DNA of 64,000 bases from Hermatobates lingyangjiaoensis (Eukaryota > Arthropoda > Insecta > Hemiptera > Hermatobatidae), in the NCBI GenBank assembly GCA_026182355.1, contig JAPFBL010000225.1, positions 434,001 to 498,000 on the forward strand, read 5' to 3'. A program made the position numbers and the translations under genes. Positions 1 to 10,685 of this stretch are shown here, piece by piece. A model generated the notes under the pieces. It made no database searches, was not told the origin of the DNA, and saw only the letters and a list, made by a program, of their open reading frames with translations. How positions within the stretch are numbered: position 1 is the first letter of the stretch; every line of letters begins with the position of its first letter.

Positions 1-1280
1 TAACTCACGTTATATTTAATGCAAATGCTTTGTTTTTGTTGTTTTTTTTTAATTTTTAATGAATCATATGGCTGTCTTCTCAAAACACAAACAGAAGTAA
101 CACTTTGTAACAATATATTGGGCAATTGTAAGTTTTGGCACAACGCCACGATTGTTACAGCCCAGTTCTTTTACACTTATAAGTATATCCTACTTACAAT
201 TTGTTAAATAGACAAAACAAGAATATCAAAGTCGTGTATTGAGACAACAATATCCACCTGCAATAAGGGACAACTCCTTTACAACCAGTTCCAAAACTAT
301 TCGTCCAAATTCATCACAAATACACCACCAACACTCTATAAGTCTCTATCTTATATTTCTCACTTTTCTCTACTGTTTTCCACTTGTCACCTCTTTGTTT
401 TTTCCACCCACCTGTTGCCAGCCCTCAACAAGTAGACAAACTATCCCAAAACAGCTGGGCATCACCACTCCAGGAATTCGTTACACACTTGTATACCTTA
501 TAATGAGTCTAGGAATTATTCTATCAAGAAGATAAAGCGTCAAACACAGTTAAGATTACACACTTTTTGCAATTTGTATCACATTTGGTTCTCATTCCAG
601 AATTTCCCTATTCTAGGCTCAGGCTAGAATGATATTCGCTTGATGTTTATGTGGGTTTGAGAAATGTAGGACAGAAGAGCGATGACAGGGCTGTATTTAG
701 CAATGACATGTCTTGTGCTGTCTGAGGGTGGCAGTGAGACCTACGCTAGCTTCATCCCGCCCACTGGCTGCTCTACTCCACTAATCATCTTTTCTATATA
801 TTTCAATTAATATCCCTTAATCCATACAAGCATTGATTGAATTTTTATGAAAATCAGTTCAAAATTAAATGCTAGCTTACTGCAAATTTGATAAAGTGTT
901 TAATCGTTACGTTCTGCTTACATACACCTACTAACATAACATTAAAAGTTATGATTTAGAATATTCTCAATTTATTCAATCTAACTTGATATACGTAGCT
1001 ATTGTTCTGAAAAAAAAAGAGAGTTAACACATTCGGTTGTGTTTAAAATGTTGAGGTTTATATCTTCAGCATTTAATAAAGATTTTTTTAAAGTTTCTGT
1101 TATTGGCTACTTGTAGTTAGAAAGTATTTAAATTTCCTATTCTGAATTGCAGGTAAGAGTTTTGCTCATATGGTTTATATGTTTTGTATAGCTTCTTTCC
1201 GTCATGGCCATGTTGTTATTTGCAAAGTGATCAACCGATTATTGCAAACAAAATCATTGTGTTATTAACTTGCATTTTTT
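1..1280 (+). other. Intron sequence, nothing recognised
   Basis: AT-rich; the open frames here (for example 239-535) have no recognisable family and a composition like the rest of the intron. Confidence 0.6.
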
Positions 1281-1284
1281 TTAG

Positions 1285-1481
1285 GTTGCAGGTTTTATTG
1301 CCCGACTTGTAGCAGCAGTTATACAAACAAGTGCAACCTGAACAGGCATATCAAGTACGAGTGTAACAAGGAGCCGCAGTTTGCATGTCCCTGGTGCTTT
1401 TACAGGGCAAAGCGCAAAGGAGCCCTCAAGTCGCACATTGGACTTAGACACAAGATCAATCCTTCCAGCTTTCCTATATGA
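1285..1481 (+). CDS. lola: lola-type alternative terminal exon, C2HC + C2H2 zinc fingers (exon 1 of window)
   Basis: Terminal coding exon for a BTB zinc-finger transcription factor isoform; the finger pair would give the isoform its DNA specificity in the nucleus. The acceptor is a T-run ending TTAG at 1281-1284. A second AG seven bases later would shift the frame, so the first is chosen. Two bases complete a split codon, then 64 residues follow. Finger 1 ligands are C5, C8, H21, C26 (C2HC); finger 2 ligands are C34, C37, H50, H55. The linker reads KYECNKEPQF, typical of lola. The stop is TGA at 1479-1481. The first AATAAA is at 1733-1738, directly against a Penelope-like insertion. Its closest relatives here are the exons at 32554, 44443 and 49811 (shared RAK-x-KG-x-LK core). 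Family assignment rests on recognised motif pattern; expression is not shown. Confidence 0.9.
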
Positions 1482-1738
1482 ACGAACCAAAGTCTCTGTA
1501 GCAGGTGTGTGTGTGTGTGTGGTATTTGATTACTAAGTAAGTATTTAGTTTGCTATTTAGCAATACTATTCTATTGAGCTGACGTAGCGGTTTCCGTTGT
1601 CCCTTGACTTTTTATCAGTGTGGTAACACTTTTGGTATCAAAGGATTGAAGCTTCTGAGTGTATTCACAAATGCCAACCAGTTTGTCCTGGTTGATACCA
1701 AATGTTAACACCTTACGAAGAAACACAAGGAAAATAAA

Positions 1739-2476
1739 ATTCTGAGGTAAAATGGATAAACCAACAAAAGTCTCCACACGAATGAAGTTTTATTCAACGC
1801 GTTTCGAACACTGTGTTCATCATCAGGAAGACACTATAATACAAATTATATCTAATCAGTTACCAAATTAGAGTGAAATAATAAAATTCAATTAAGAGAA
1901 TTCAAGACATACCCGAGGATGTGGTACTGACGGGTTGGTCCAGTGAAAACAACTAGTAGGAAACAGATCCGTTGCGACAGAGTGGGGATAAGTATTTAGG
2001 AGATAAGGTGACAAAGGCGTCGGGTATGCTTGAAAACCGTTAACTGAAATACAGAAGGCCAGAAGCACTAATTTAGAGGAAAGAAACTTTTTTTATTTAT
2101 TTTTTAATTTATTCTTAATGATTCTAGGAACAGTTTAAGAAATTTTTGACAACCTGGAATTTGATCATTAAGACATAGAGAGGCAGAAGGATTATTAATG
2201 ACGGCTTTGTTTATTTCAAAAGCTTCCAAATTACAAATTTCTTTAAACTTTCTATTCGCATGTAGGATGGTAAGGTTCAAGTTTGGATCAGAGCTGTGAT
2301 TTTGTGTTACAAGGTGTTTCGCAAAATGTGAAAAAAATTCTTTATTATTCTTATTGTCATTTTTCCTACTAGTTGTTTTCACTGGACCAACCGTCAGTAC
2401 CACATCCTTGGTATGCGTTGAATAAAACTTCATTTGTGTGGAGACTTTTGTTGGTTTATCCATTTTACCTCAGAAT
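1739..2476 (-). mobile_element. Penelope-like element remnant with inverted ends
   Basis: The ends are inverted copies: the outer 62 bases (1739-1800 and 2415-2476) match as reverse complements, and homology continues inward on the left. A minus-strand frame (2104-2463) encodes a segment with H-x(5)-H, TILH, and LEAFEIN … LNDQ, which resembles the C-terminal part of the GIY-YIG endonuclease of Penelope-like elements. PLEs are known for inverted pLTR-type ends. The left arm carries a hammerhead-like motif (1793-1830, minus strand); the right arm has lost it by an internal deletion. A second, plus-strand copy lies at 41825-42421. Confidence 0.65.
1793..1830 (-). ncRNA. Small hammerhead-ribozyme-like motif (PLE arm)
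   Basis: Read on the minus strand: CTTC (stem I), CTGATGA, an extra T, a GAAC…GTTC hairpin (stem II), GAAA overlapping the loopless stem III ACGCGT, T at the cleavage position, then GAA pairing back to TTC. The core box is complete, but the unpaired T between CTGATGA and stem II departs from the textbook core. Stem III of three pairs without a loop fits the small PLE-associated hammerheads that act as dimers. Activity is untested. Confidence 0.5.
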
Positions 2477-4040
2477 GAGTAAATACCACACAATTCCGGA
2501 TTGCACAACTAATGATTTATAATGAAATATACATTACATTAAAAATAAACGTAGTGTACGTATAAAAAATAATATTAACTATACTTCTAAACACTAAATA
2601 AATAAGGCACGAACAAATGCATGAAAAAATAATATAAATATTGTTGAAATATGGAGCAAATAAAAAAGAATAATTTTGATTGAGAATGAGTCTAGGGATA
2701 GTTGTTTTTTCGAGGGGTCAATCAGTATGACCTTCTCTAAGAGACATTATTAAGATTACGTGCTTAAGAATGTTCACTTGTAACAGTAATTAAAAATGAG
2801 TTAATGAAAAGTTTTAATGGGGTTTGTGTGGGAATGGTGGTCTCGTGTCTTGACCTGCGTCTGCAGGGTCAGGCGATCACCGCTCAGGTGGGACAGTCAA
2901 CAGACCCTTGCCTGTTCTATTGATCCGCGACCTATCGTTCTACCAAGCGCTTTCAGTTAGTCTCCAGCCAAACCCATAAACTTCGTAATGTCTAATCTCT
3001 TATCTTTTATATGCCTTTGATTTTTTTTGATTTTTTTAGAATCAAAATATAAATTATATATGAAATTAATTCCTTTGGATGATTATAAACATAATTTTTA
3101 AGTATGTCACGTAGTTAGAATCAAATTTCCCAATTTGTTTAAATCATGTTAATGGTGATTAGGTCTGCATGAAACACTACTTATTTCTGATGGTAATGAT
3201 TTCTCTGTTTCAGGTTTTGACTGCAAATACTCTCTCCACATTCCAATCATTACAAGTTCTACCATTAATGCTTAGATTTTGCCATTGAAATAATTCTGTT
3301 CAGTGGAAGACTTTCATTATATAAGTATATAGAGAAATGTGTTTAGTTTTTTATCTATTATAATGAAATTTATATATGAAATATACCAATTTTATTGTTG
3401 TTATTTCTCTGTTTGACCCTTATTAATTATAAATTATCACTCTGAAGACTCTTCTATGATTTGGTGTTGGTCTTGTTCAGTTTTATTATATTTATTAGGA
3501 ACATTAATTCTAAGAAAGTCAATTGATTAGTTCGTTGCTGTGAATTGTGGGATCAACTCAATTTAGCAACGAAGAAAAATTGAGATCACAATACAAATGG
3601 AAAAGTAGATTTGTTAAAAAGTATGAATGTAATGCGTTTACCTAGGATCTTTTACTGTCCACAGGAGTCTACTAGTGTGCAGTCAGGCATATTACCAAGG
3701 AGTATGTTTCATTGCAACGAAACTGCCATTTTACCATTACAATTTTAAGAAACATCACTTACTGAAAACTCAGTTACCTTTAAAACTAAAGAAATATATA
3801 TCTGAATTGTTTTGTTTTTTTTTTAAAAAAATTTTTTGAAGTAGGTTTAAAGACCTGGAAGTGAAAAAAGCGTGGGTTAAAAGCCTTTGAAGTGTATTCA
3901 GTTGTAAACTTGGGAGACTGCATTATTTCAGTAGACTTAATACCTTATAAACTTTGTGTTGAACACTTGAGAGTAGTGTTGAGCCTTGGTACACTGGCGT
4001 AATGTTAAGTAAGAGTGAATTTCGCAGCAGAGGGCTGTAA
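2477..4040 (+). other. Intron sequence, nothing recognised
   Basis: AT-rich, with one GC-richer patch at 2820-2990 that has stops in all useful frames and no lola motif. Confidence 0.5.
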
Positions 4041-4049
4041 TCCCTAGAT

Positions 4050-4383
4050 CAGTGGTTCGTAGCCTTCATTGGCCCATTCACCCCTCTCGCCATTTCCCAC
4101 AATGCCATTCCCCACACACCCTCTTCTTTCCAATGTAATGTATACACTTTGATAACTTTACAGTGATTACATTTATAATAGAATTGTACTAATTAAATAC
4201 TAATTATAATTATTGATGGAATACTAAATATTAACTCAATCAAATTTTGTAATTAATAATTAAGAGGTCAAAAACCTATAATAGCTTCCCTCACTCAGTT
4301 AACTTACTGTGGTCATAGTTCAACCCTTGAAATCCGAAAACTCACCCCTGGGGGGTGAATTTCACCCCAATTGAGAACCCCTG
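4050..4383. mobile_element. hAT-type MITE with 8-bp target duplication
   Basis: The terminal inverted repeats are CAGTGGTTCGTAGCC on the left and CAGGGGTTCTCAATTG on the right strand, typical of hAT elements. They are flanked by a perfect 8-bp target duplication, CCCTAGAT, at 4042-4049 and 4384-4391. It is 334 bp with no coding capacity. Its right end lies 27 bases before the end of the intron leading to the decayed exon at 4419. Confidence 0.85.
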
Positions 4384-4418
4384 CCCTAGATGGTCTAACC
4401 TTTTATTTTTACTTGCAG

Positions 4419-4828
4419 GTGCAATGTTCTTCTGTTGAACTCGTGGCAGGATCTATATGCAAAAGAACAGTCTCAACAGCTTTATTCGATACGAATATGT
4501 GGAGCGTCAGTTTTGCTGTGGAGTCTGTCCCTATGGGGCAAGGAGTAAGACCAAACTTCAGCGCCACATGTCCTTCAAGCACTTCAAGGCAATGCTTGAA
4601 TGCAAGAACCGGCATAGCGTCTCGTGCTCCATTCATAAAAAAAATCACCTTCATTACAGTTTACAAGTTTTTTTAATACCTGTGCTCCCAAAAATTATAT
4701 CCATGGCCAGTCATCCCATCGAAATGAAGGAAAAACCAAGTTGGACTGACACCTCAGAAACAAGAAAGTTAGTTTTATCGGATATCTTCAATACTATGTG
4801 CACAATACATCCAGCCTGTGTATTGTAA
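4419..4828 (+). pseudogene. lola: Decayed lola zinc-finger terminal exon (premature stop, finger 1 broken)
   Basis: The acceptor (pyrimidine tract then TTGCAG, 4413-4418) and the two-base split-codon start are kept, but the frame hits TGA at 4436-4438, inside the first C-x2-C. Reading on in the same frame, finger 1 has lost three ligands: the second Cys is Arg, the His is Phe (NSFIRYEY in place of NRHIRYEC), and the last Cys is Tyr. Finger 2 is still intact: CGVC, then an H-x4-H (HMSFKH) at the right spacing. The usual nearby stop is gone; the frame runs to 4828 with an unrelated-looking tail. A hAT MITE ends 35 bases upstream. Stop-codon readthrough or a single-finger isoform starting elsewhere is possible, but decay is the simpler reading. 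Confidence 0.8.
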
Positions 4829-5292
4829 TCTTGCAGAGTATGATGTTTGAAGAATGCTCGAGAGACTTGTTTGGTTCCCTGTACTTACGTTTATCTGCAC
4901 AGAATGTTCCCTTTTATTTGTGTATGTCAAATAATTGTATTAAGCCTGTCTATCTTGTAAAAGCGCTTACGTTATTTTTCCTTTAACATTAGCATCATAG
5001 ATTATGGTGGAAGTCATTTTCAGCATTTATTATTTTGTATTACAGTCATGGATACTTTACCTGGATGGAATTTGAATCGGTTTCATAACGTATTTAAAGC
5101 CATTGATGATTAGTTCACAGGCATTATGCAGCTTGTTGTGTGAGAGTTGGATGTACTCGATGCTTAGAAGGCCAAATGAAGACAGATTAAACAGATGTAG
5201 CCACTCAGTCAATGAGCATACAACTGTCACAAACCAAACTAATCTTCAATGGCTTTACTTCACATTGCAACGTTGTTACTATAACAATAGAC

Positions 5293-5759
5293 CAGTGTTT
5301 CTTAAACTTTTTTACTTCAGGGTGCACCAATGAAACCAAACCAAAACTTTGGGGTGCATCACTAATTTTAATATAGCAACTTTAGTCCTGAGATTTGATA
5401 AAAGGAAAATGATTAGAAATTAAAATGTATATTTTTTTTTTAAGAAAAAGAAAGAAAGACAGAGACAGAGAGAGTGAGAGGAGGGAGGCAGGGCTAGTAA
5501 AAATGATTTAAATACCCGAGGAAAGGCAAAGAGGAAGTATTATCCATTGATGCTTAAAGATATAAGAAATTTACCTTCCATTTCAAAATATGAAGTGGCT
5601 GAGACTTGACTCAGACTTGAAAACCACACACTTGGTGTTTTCTCAAATAAATTAAAATGATGCAAAAACTAAAATATAAATCTATTATATAAACTTAATC
5701 TTCCATCATCTTGGGGCGCACCTGGCTACCTTCCAGGGCGCACCGTTTGAGAAGCACTG
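5293..5759. mobile_element. hAT-type non-autonomous element with 8-bp target duplication
   Basis: The ends are CAGTGTTTCTTAAAC and, on the other strand, CAGTGCTTCTCAAAC, bounded by the direct repeat CAATAGAC at 5285-5292 and 5760-5767. The 467-bp interior contains a GA-rich low-complexity tract (about 5435-5490) and no recognisable transposase. Confidence 0.85.
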
Positions 5760-6153
5760 CAATAGACTGTTTTTTATTCATAAAATTACTATAGAACCAG
5801 TTTGACTCTGCGTCCAAAGTCTTAAATTTTATTTTAGTTTGTTTAATCCTTATGACTGCATGACAACGTGTTAGTTCGTACTGACGTCATTACGCCCACT
5901 TCAAGTTTGGCGTGGTCAAGATTTTGACTAAATTTCACGCCCAACGTTTGAAATTCTTATACTAATTGTCAAATATTAAAAAAAAAAAACATTCTAGATT
6001 TTAGAATTAATGGGTGGTTATCCCTACTCTTTGATTAATTGTAAAATTAGCTTCACCAATGGAAATAGTGAAAAGAAAAATGGTTTTAGAATTGTTATTA
6101 TTTGGAGACTGAGAAAGTTGCGCGACTGGCTGCTGTGAATGTGGTTGTTTTAG

Positions 6154-6332
6154 GTGTGCGGTACGAGTGCCCCGACTGCTGCAAGGTGTACAGCGTGCTG
6201 AGCTGCCTCAAGAGACACCGCCGCTACGAGTGCCTCACCGAGCCCCAGTTCGCCTGTCACGTCTGCTCATACCGCGCTCGTCGTAACGACCAGCTCAAGC
6301 TGCACTTAGGCCTCAAACACAAGATCAGTTAG
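6154..6332 (+). CDS. lola: lola-type alternative terminal exon, C2HC + C2H2 fingers
   Basis: The acceptor TTTTAG ends at 6153; two split-codon bases are followed by 58 residues and TAG at 6330-6332. Finger 1 uses C5, C8, H21, C26, with additional Cys at 9 and 17; finger 2 (CHVC … H-LGLK-H) uses C34, C37, H50, H55. The exon is much more GC-rich than the AT-rich intron around it. The open frame extends 52 bases upstream of the acceptor with an ATG at 6102, but homology begins only after the AG. No AATAAA is close; the variant ATTAAA occurs at 6566-6571. It is the first exon of the dense five-exon cluster 6154-10861. Confidence 0.9.
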
Positions 6333-7044
6333 CTCTTCCACCATTCCCAAAACCAATAATTTCATTACAATACTTGTGTTTGTTGCAAACTGTTGGCGTT
6401 TTTTACAGGTATAACAAATGTTAAATTCATATGGTTAACTAAACATCTTTTGTTAACGACTTCTTATTTATTTTATATTTTAGTATCTTTAGCTGACACT
6501 CTATTTACTATTTGTTACACAAAAGTAATATATTTTGAGATATATTGATATGTTTGGACACAGAAATTAAATATTATGTCACTTCAACAATGTAGAAATA
6601 CCTAGGTACTTAACTCGCTAAGACATCTTCCAGTGAGGTTAAATTCATTCTTCTCTTCTGCCATTATTGATAATTTTCGCAACCGAATTTTAGAAGGCAC
6701 TAAAAAATTCAATAGGATTAAAAAAAATTTGTCAGAAGAAATACTTATAAATATATATGTATATGTTATTTTTTTACATTTTTATGTAATAATTAGTTCA
6801 TTTTTAACACGTTTTATTTTATAAATGAATTGTTGTGTATGTTAATTTATTAAAGAATATTATTAATGATTTGTATTTGTTTTCCTGGATTTTTTTTTAA
6901 GGCCAGTGTTTGATTGCTGAAATTCCGTTATAAGTGAAGAATTAAATAATCACCTTGATGAGAGTATTGGAATGAGCCAAAGCAGTATATGGTTTGTTAC
7001 TTTTTAAGCAGAAGAAGCAGACTAGTGACGAAAGGGTTTTGCAG

Positions 7045-7244
7045 GCTGGAGGTTCCCGTGCCCCCAATGCAGCCGGAGCTACGTGCACAGGTACGACCTG
7101 AACAAGCACCTGAGGTTCGAGTGCCTGGTGGAGCCGCAGTTCTCCTGCCCTCACTGCTCCTACAAGGCTCGCCGCAAACAGCACCTCAAAGTCCACCTCG
7201 TCACCAAGCACTTAGACAAACTCACCTCCGTCCCTCACTTCTAA
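7045..7244 (+). CDS. lola: lola-type alternative terminal exon, C2HC + C2H2 fingers
   Basis: There is no ATG in this frame, so it is recognised only by its acceptor (TTTTGCAG, ending 7044) and its motif. It encodes 65 residues and stops at TAA 7242-7244. Finger 1 is FPCPQC … H21 … FEC26; finger 2 is FSCPHC … H50-x4-H55. The finger-2 segment RRKQHLKVH is shared with the exon at 8486, including 24 identical nucleotides, which suggests recent duplication or gene conversion. The tail after the last His is ten residues. AATAAA at 7438-7443 lies 194 bases past the stop and is a good polyadenylation signal. Confidence 0.92.
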
Positions 7245-8092
7245 CGCCATCTTCCTTTCAAACCTTTTCATTTCTTGTAAGCATTTTCACATCAAAGTAG
7301 TTTTCATGTATCTTTTCAAGTATAATTATGTATTGATAACTTTTATTCTTTATTTAGTTCATATTTGAGTTCAAACAATTGTTTGTATTTTTTATTGTTC
7401 TAGGATTATTTCCTTAAGAACTAACAAGTGTAATTGAAATAAAATATATTTCTCCCCCTCGAGATGCGTATTGTCTACTTATTTTTTGTTGTAACAGGAA
7501 TTTCAGTACAATATCATTTATCAACAAGAAATTTCACTAACATCTTGAATGCTCATACTCGTATATCTCGATGATGAAAACCCTTGAATAAGTTCTTTTA
7601 AACTAGTGCGCTCAATTACATCTTGGGTCACTTTCTTTAAAACAACGAATCCACTTGAACAGATCGTCTGCCCATTAACTCAATTATATCATTCAAATAT
7701 GACTGTTCGTGTTATTTAATTAGCAGTTTTATAAATCGTTGCTTGGATTGGTTTCTTTAGCGAAGTGAAGCGACTGCGGCCTCTAAACCCGACTAACCGT
7801 CTGGTAATCAAAACTGTCATTATATATCACTATTATCGTTTACTAGTGAAACGAAATTGTATTGAATTATATTACAAGCCTGTAATATCATTCAAAAATA
7901 TATTTCTGATTACAAAAGCTTCAATTTCTCTCTATTTTATACTCAGAGAAATATATTTTCTCCTAAATATAAATAAAATACTTGACCAATGGAGCACTGG
8001 AATGCGAGATTGAATAATTTCTAGCTCTCCTTGCTGTTATTAGGCCGCATATTCTGCTTACTACGAATAATGAATGCATGTGAACGTTTCAG

Positions 8093-8274
8093 GTGGAGAC
8101 TTCGTGTGTCCGAGGTGCCAAAGCTCCTACAACTACAAGAGTAGTCTTCAGCGACACATGCGCTATGAGTGCCAGAAGGAGCCCGCCTTTTCTTGCCCCC
8201 AGTGTCTCTTTAAAGCACACCGCAAAGATAACCTTAAGGCTCATTTTATCCATAAGCATGTTCCCGCTCCTTGA
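8093..8274 (+). CDS. lola: lola-type alternative terminal exon, C2HC + C2H2 fingers
   Basis: The acceptor GTTTCAG ends at 8092; 59 residues follow and the stop is TGA at 8272-8274. Finger 1 is FVCPRC … QRH21 … YEC26; finger 2 is FSCPQC … H50-FIHK-H55, with a four-residue tail. The linker YECQKEPAF (Ala in place of the common Gln) is shared with the exon at 10686, which also matches in the finger-1 helix region (YKS-x-L-x-RHMRYECQKE), so the two are probably sister duplicates. AATAAA at 8351-8356 is 77 bases past the stop. The exon lies 211 bases before the next acceptor, so the intron-like gap to the following exon is very short. Confidence 0.92.
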
Positions 8275-8485
8275 TTAATCTCACCACAATCTGTAAAAAT
8301 TTAGTTTTGCAATAACTCAACAGTAACTATGTATTACCATTTATCGTACTAATAAAATATATTTATAATTTTTTCATACTGTTTTTTTTTACTCATTTTA
8401 TCTGAAATTTTTGGGGGGGATTGTAAGTGATCTTAATTGTTACAATTGTTTGTAAATAATGTGGCTAATGTATGTTTTGTTACAG

Positions 8486-8685
8486 GAAAGAGACACTGGT
8501 GCCCTTCATGCAAGAAAAGTTATGCTTACAAAGGAGACCTAGTGAGACACATCCGGTACGAGTGCAACGTCGACCCCCAGTTCTTCTGCCCACATTGCAG
8601 TCACAAGACGAGGCGCAAACAGCACCTCAAAGTCCACATGGTCACTAAGCATCCTGAAATGATGCACACTATCAACTTTTTATAG
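8486..8685 (+). CDS. lola: lola-type alternative terminal exon, C2HC + C2H2 fingers
   Basis: The acceptor TGTTACAG ends at 8485. The exon opens with a GA split codon and then KRHWCPSC. It has 65 residues and ends with a TAG stop at 8683-8685. Finger 1 ligands are C5, C8, H21, C26; finger 2 ligands are C34, C37, H50, H55. It looks like a mosaic of its neighbours. The KRH … YAYKGD … CPHCSHKTRR framework matches the exon at 14696, while the RRKQHLKVH-x-VTKH end matches the exon at 7045. AATAAA at 8731-8736 is 46 bases past the stop. Confidence 0.92.
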
Positions 8686-9211
8686 AACACAATCTTTTAT
8701 CTGTTAAAAAAAAACGATGGCAATTACTGCAATAAACTAAGCGATTGTACCTCTTAACACTACAGATACTTGTTAATACATCTAACATTTTGTTGAAATA
8801 TGTATTCTTTAAGTAAACACTTTACTTTGTAAATACCTCTTTTTTGACTTATCCTTCATTTCAAATATGAAAGCTATTTTTCTTCACGTTTAAAACTGCT
8901 GGCTATAGAGTCAGTTATATAACTTACGTCTAGGCAGGTTTCAACAAAAAGTAGAAATTTCTGTTAATTTTTATAACCATCCTTTGTAATCTTTAGCAAA
9001 CGTCCTCGGGGTCTTTAACTCGTAAATTACAAGATTATATGTTTTAAGACCCTTCTGTGTATGTGAACCGGTAAAAACAGTTTCCAGCTTTTATGTCTAG
9101 TGTTATTACTGTAATAATTACTATACAGCAGTGAGAAAATCAATGGTTTGTTCTATTTCTTAGAGATATGACGAATGATAGGAATTTACGATTAATATAT
9201 ACATATATATA

Positions 9212-9331
9212 TAAAATAAATTCAAAACGAAGGAAACACACAGAAAGACACAGACATAACTCACATCGAAATATCGATGTGAGTTATGTCTGTGTCTTTC
9301 TGTGTGTTTCCTTCGTTTTGAATTTATTTTA
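9212..9331. repeat. Near-perfect foldback (hairpin) repeat, family B
   Basis: Arms of about 57 bp (9212-9268 and 9275-9331) are reverse complements around a six-base centre, AAATAT. TA-rich DNA flanks both sides. The arm text (GAAAGACACAGACATAACTC) resembles the arms at 9631-9801 and 21239-21455, so this is a dispersed family and not a chance palindrome. Confidence 0.8.
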
Positions 9332-9362
9332 TTTAAAAAAGTTCGCTGGACCGTTTCTTTTA

Positions 9363-9366
<4 letters not shown>

Positions 9367-9394
<28 letters not shown>
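9367..9394. repeat. (TA)n microsatellite
   Basis: Uninterrupted TA dinucleotides immediately right of a foldback element. Such runs border most foldbacks in this window. Confidence 0.9.
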
Positions 9395-9400
<6 letters not shown>

Positions 9401-9573
9401 TAATTAAAGTTACAGCTAGAGAACACAAGAAAAAGGACGAACACTCACGAATCTCGATTATTTCGGCGTCTTGCCGTCTTCAGGAGAGTAGAAAGAAAGA
9501 AAATAAAATAAAAGGAGAAAGAATGAAGGAACGGAGACGTAAATGCGTCCACTGGCCGATGTAAACTCATCAT

Positions 9574-9581
9574 CATATATG

Positions 9582-9630
<49 letters not shown>
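9574..9630. repeat. (TA)n microsatellite
   Basis: Long TA tract with two interruptions, directly abutting the left arm of the foldback at 9631. Confidence 0.9.
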
Positions 9631-9635
<5 letters not shown>

Positions 9636-9801
9636 AATTAAAAAAGATAGCACACAGATAGACACAGGAATAACTCACTTCTCTTTGAGTCGCCGCTCTG
9701 CCTTCCTGCGGGACTCTTCGCCTCCTGATGACGACGATGGTCGAAATATAGAAGTGAGTTATTCCTGTGTCTATCTGTGTGCTCTCTTTTTTAATTGGTT
9801 T
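9631..9801. repeat. Foldback repeat with hammerhead-like tip, family B
   Basis: The left arm (about 9631-9680) and right arm (about 9752-9801) are inverted copies of about 50 bp that start and end with AAACCAATTA / TAATTGGTTT. The roughly 70-bp centre contains CTGATGA, a short hairpin and GAAATA (9724-9750). Confidence 0.75.
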
Positions 9802-10195
9802 TTATCTTTTTTAATTCGTTTTTATTTAAAAGTCCGTTGGACCGTTTCATTTAATTATATATATATACACACTTTTTCGATGAAAATTCGATCCGAAAAA
9901 CTAGATGCATCTAGTTTTTATCTTATATATTTTTCATTTAATTAATTTATTTTAAGTTTTATTCTCTATTTTTTATTAAAGCTTAGTCCATAATTTTTAA
10001 TTTTTATTTATTTATCATTTCTTCTGTTCATCCCTCAGTTTTTATTATTTTATTTGTTTTTGTGTTTACTATTATTTTTCATATTCCTATTTTAATTTAA
10101 TCTTAAATTGATTCTTGTCTACCTTATTCTCTGTGACCGGGCGCGTATGTGGCTCCAAACGTGTCTGTACCAGTGCGCTTGGTTTCCTCTCTTAT

Positions 10196-10231
10196 CTCTC
10201 CTGAAGACGGTTCAACCGAAAATTAGAGACT
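10196..10231 (+). ncRNA. Small hammerhead-like motif, family A
   Basis: TCTC (stem I), CTGAAGA, extra C, hairpin GGTT-C-AACC, GAAA, loopless stem III AATT, A at the cleavage position, then GAGA pairing with TCTC. The surrounding text to 10310 matches the element at 62160-62560 read on the other strand. Confidence 0.5.
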
Positions 10232-10529
10232 GTAAGTGTGTGTTTTTAATTTCTCTATGTTACTTTATGTACATTGAACTGTATATATATATTATAATAT
10301 ACAATGTAAACAGTTCTAAAAGGTAAAATTAAATTTAAAAATAAATAACAAAAATTGATGAATTCGTAGTATAACATGTGTGTACCAGGTGCAAATGTAC
10401 TGTGGTATGCTAAATATTGTTGTAACGAAATATATTTTCATTTTAGAGTATCCTACCTATATCACATATATGCTAGAGTATTCTTTTCTTTTCTGGACAT
10501 TTGGTTCTAAGTGAATGTCAAAAACTTTA

Positions 10530-10572
10530 CACCAACGTTTTGGTCTGAAGTAGACATCCTCAGGGTAGGTAT
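10530..10572 (-). ncRNA. Degenerate hammerhead-like motif, family G
   Basis: On the minus strand: ACC, CTGAGGA, extra T, hairpin GTCT…AGAC, then CAAAACGTT (the GAAA box has decayed) and GGT pairing with ACC. It resembles the motifs at 60560-60597 and 60768-60805. Confidence 0.4.
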
Positions 10573-10685
10573 CTATAGTACATAATAATAACATAGTTTA
10601 GTATTTAATATAATCTAATAATAATACGGAAGATAGCAGAATAAGAGTGATAATGTTGTTTGATTTGACGGTATGTGCGTTTCAG

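Noticed and set aside
1..1280. BTB/POZ common exon of lola
   Set aside because: Searched by eye for a BTB-like frame on both strands; none seen here or elsewhere in the window, so it should lie upstream.
2820..2990. GC-rich patch as a possible exon
   Set aside because: Stops in the relevant frames and no lola or other domain pattern.
4409..4654. Minus-strand open frames opposite the finger exons (also near 1281, 6942, 14635, 25277, 32412, 37900, 41540, 44439)
   Set aside because: They are antisense shadows of GC-rich finger coding; none has a motif, and the sense strand explains the open frame in each place.
9160..9945. Open frames across foldbacks and (TA)n (YIYIYIY-type proteins)
   Set aside because: They translate microsatellite and palindrome sequence; similar frames appear on both strands.
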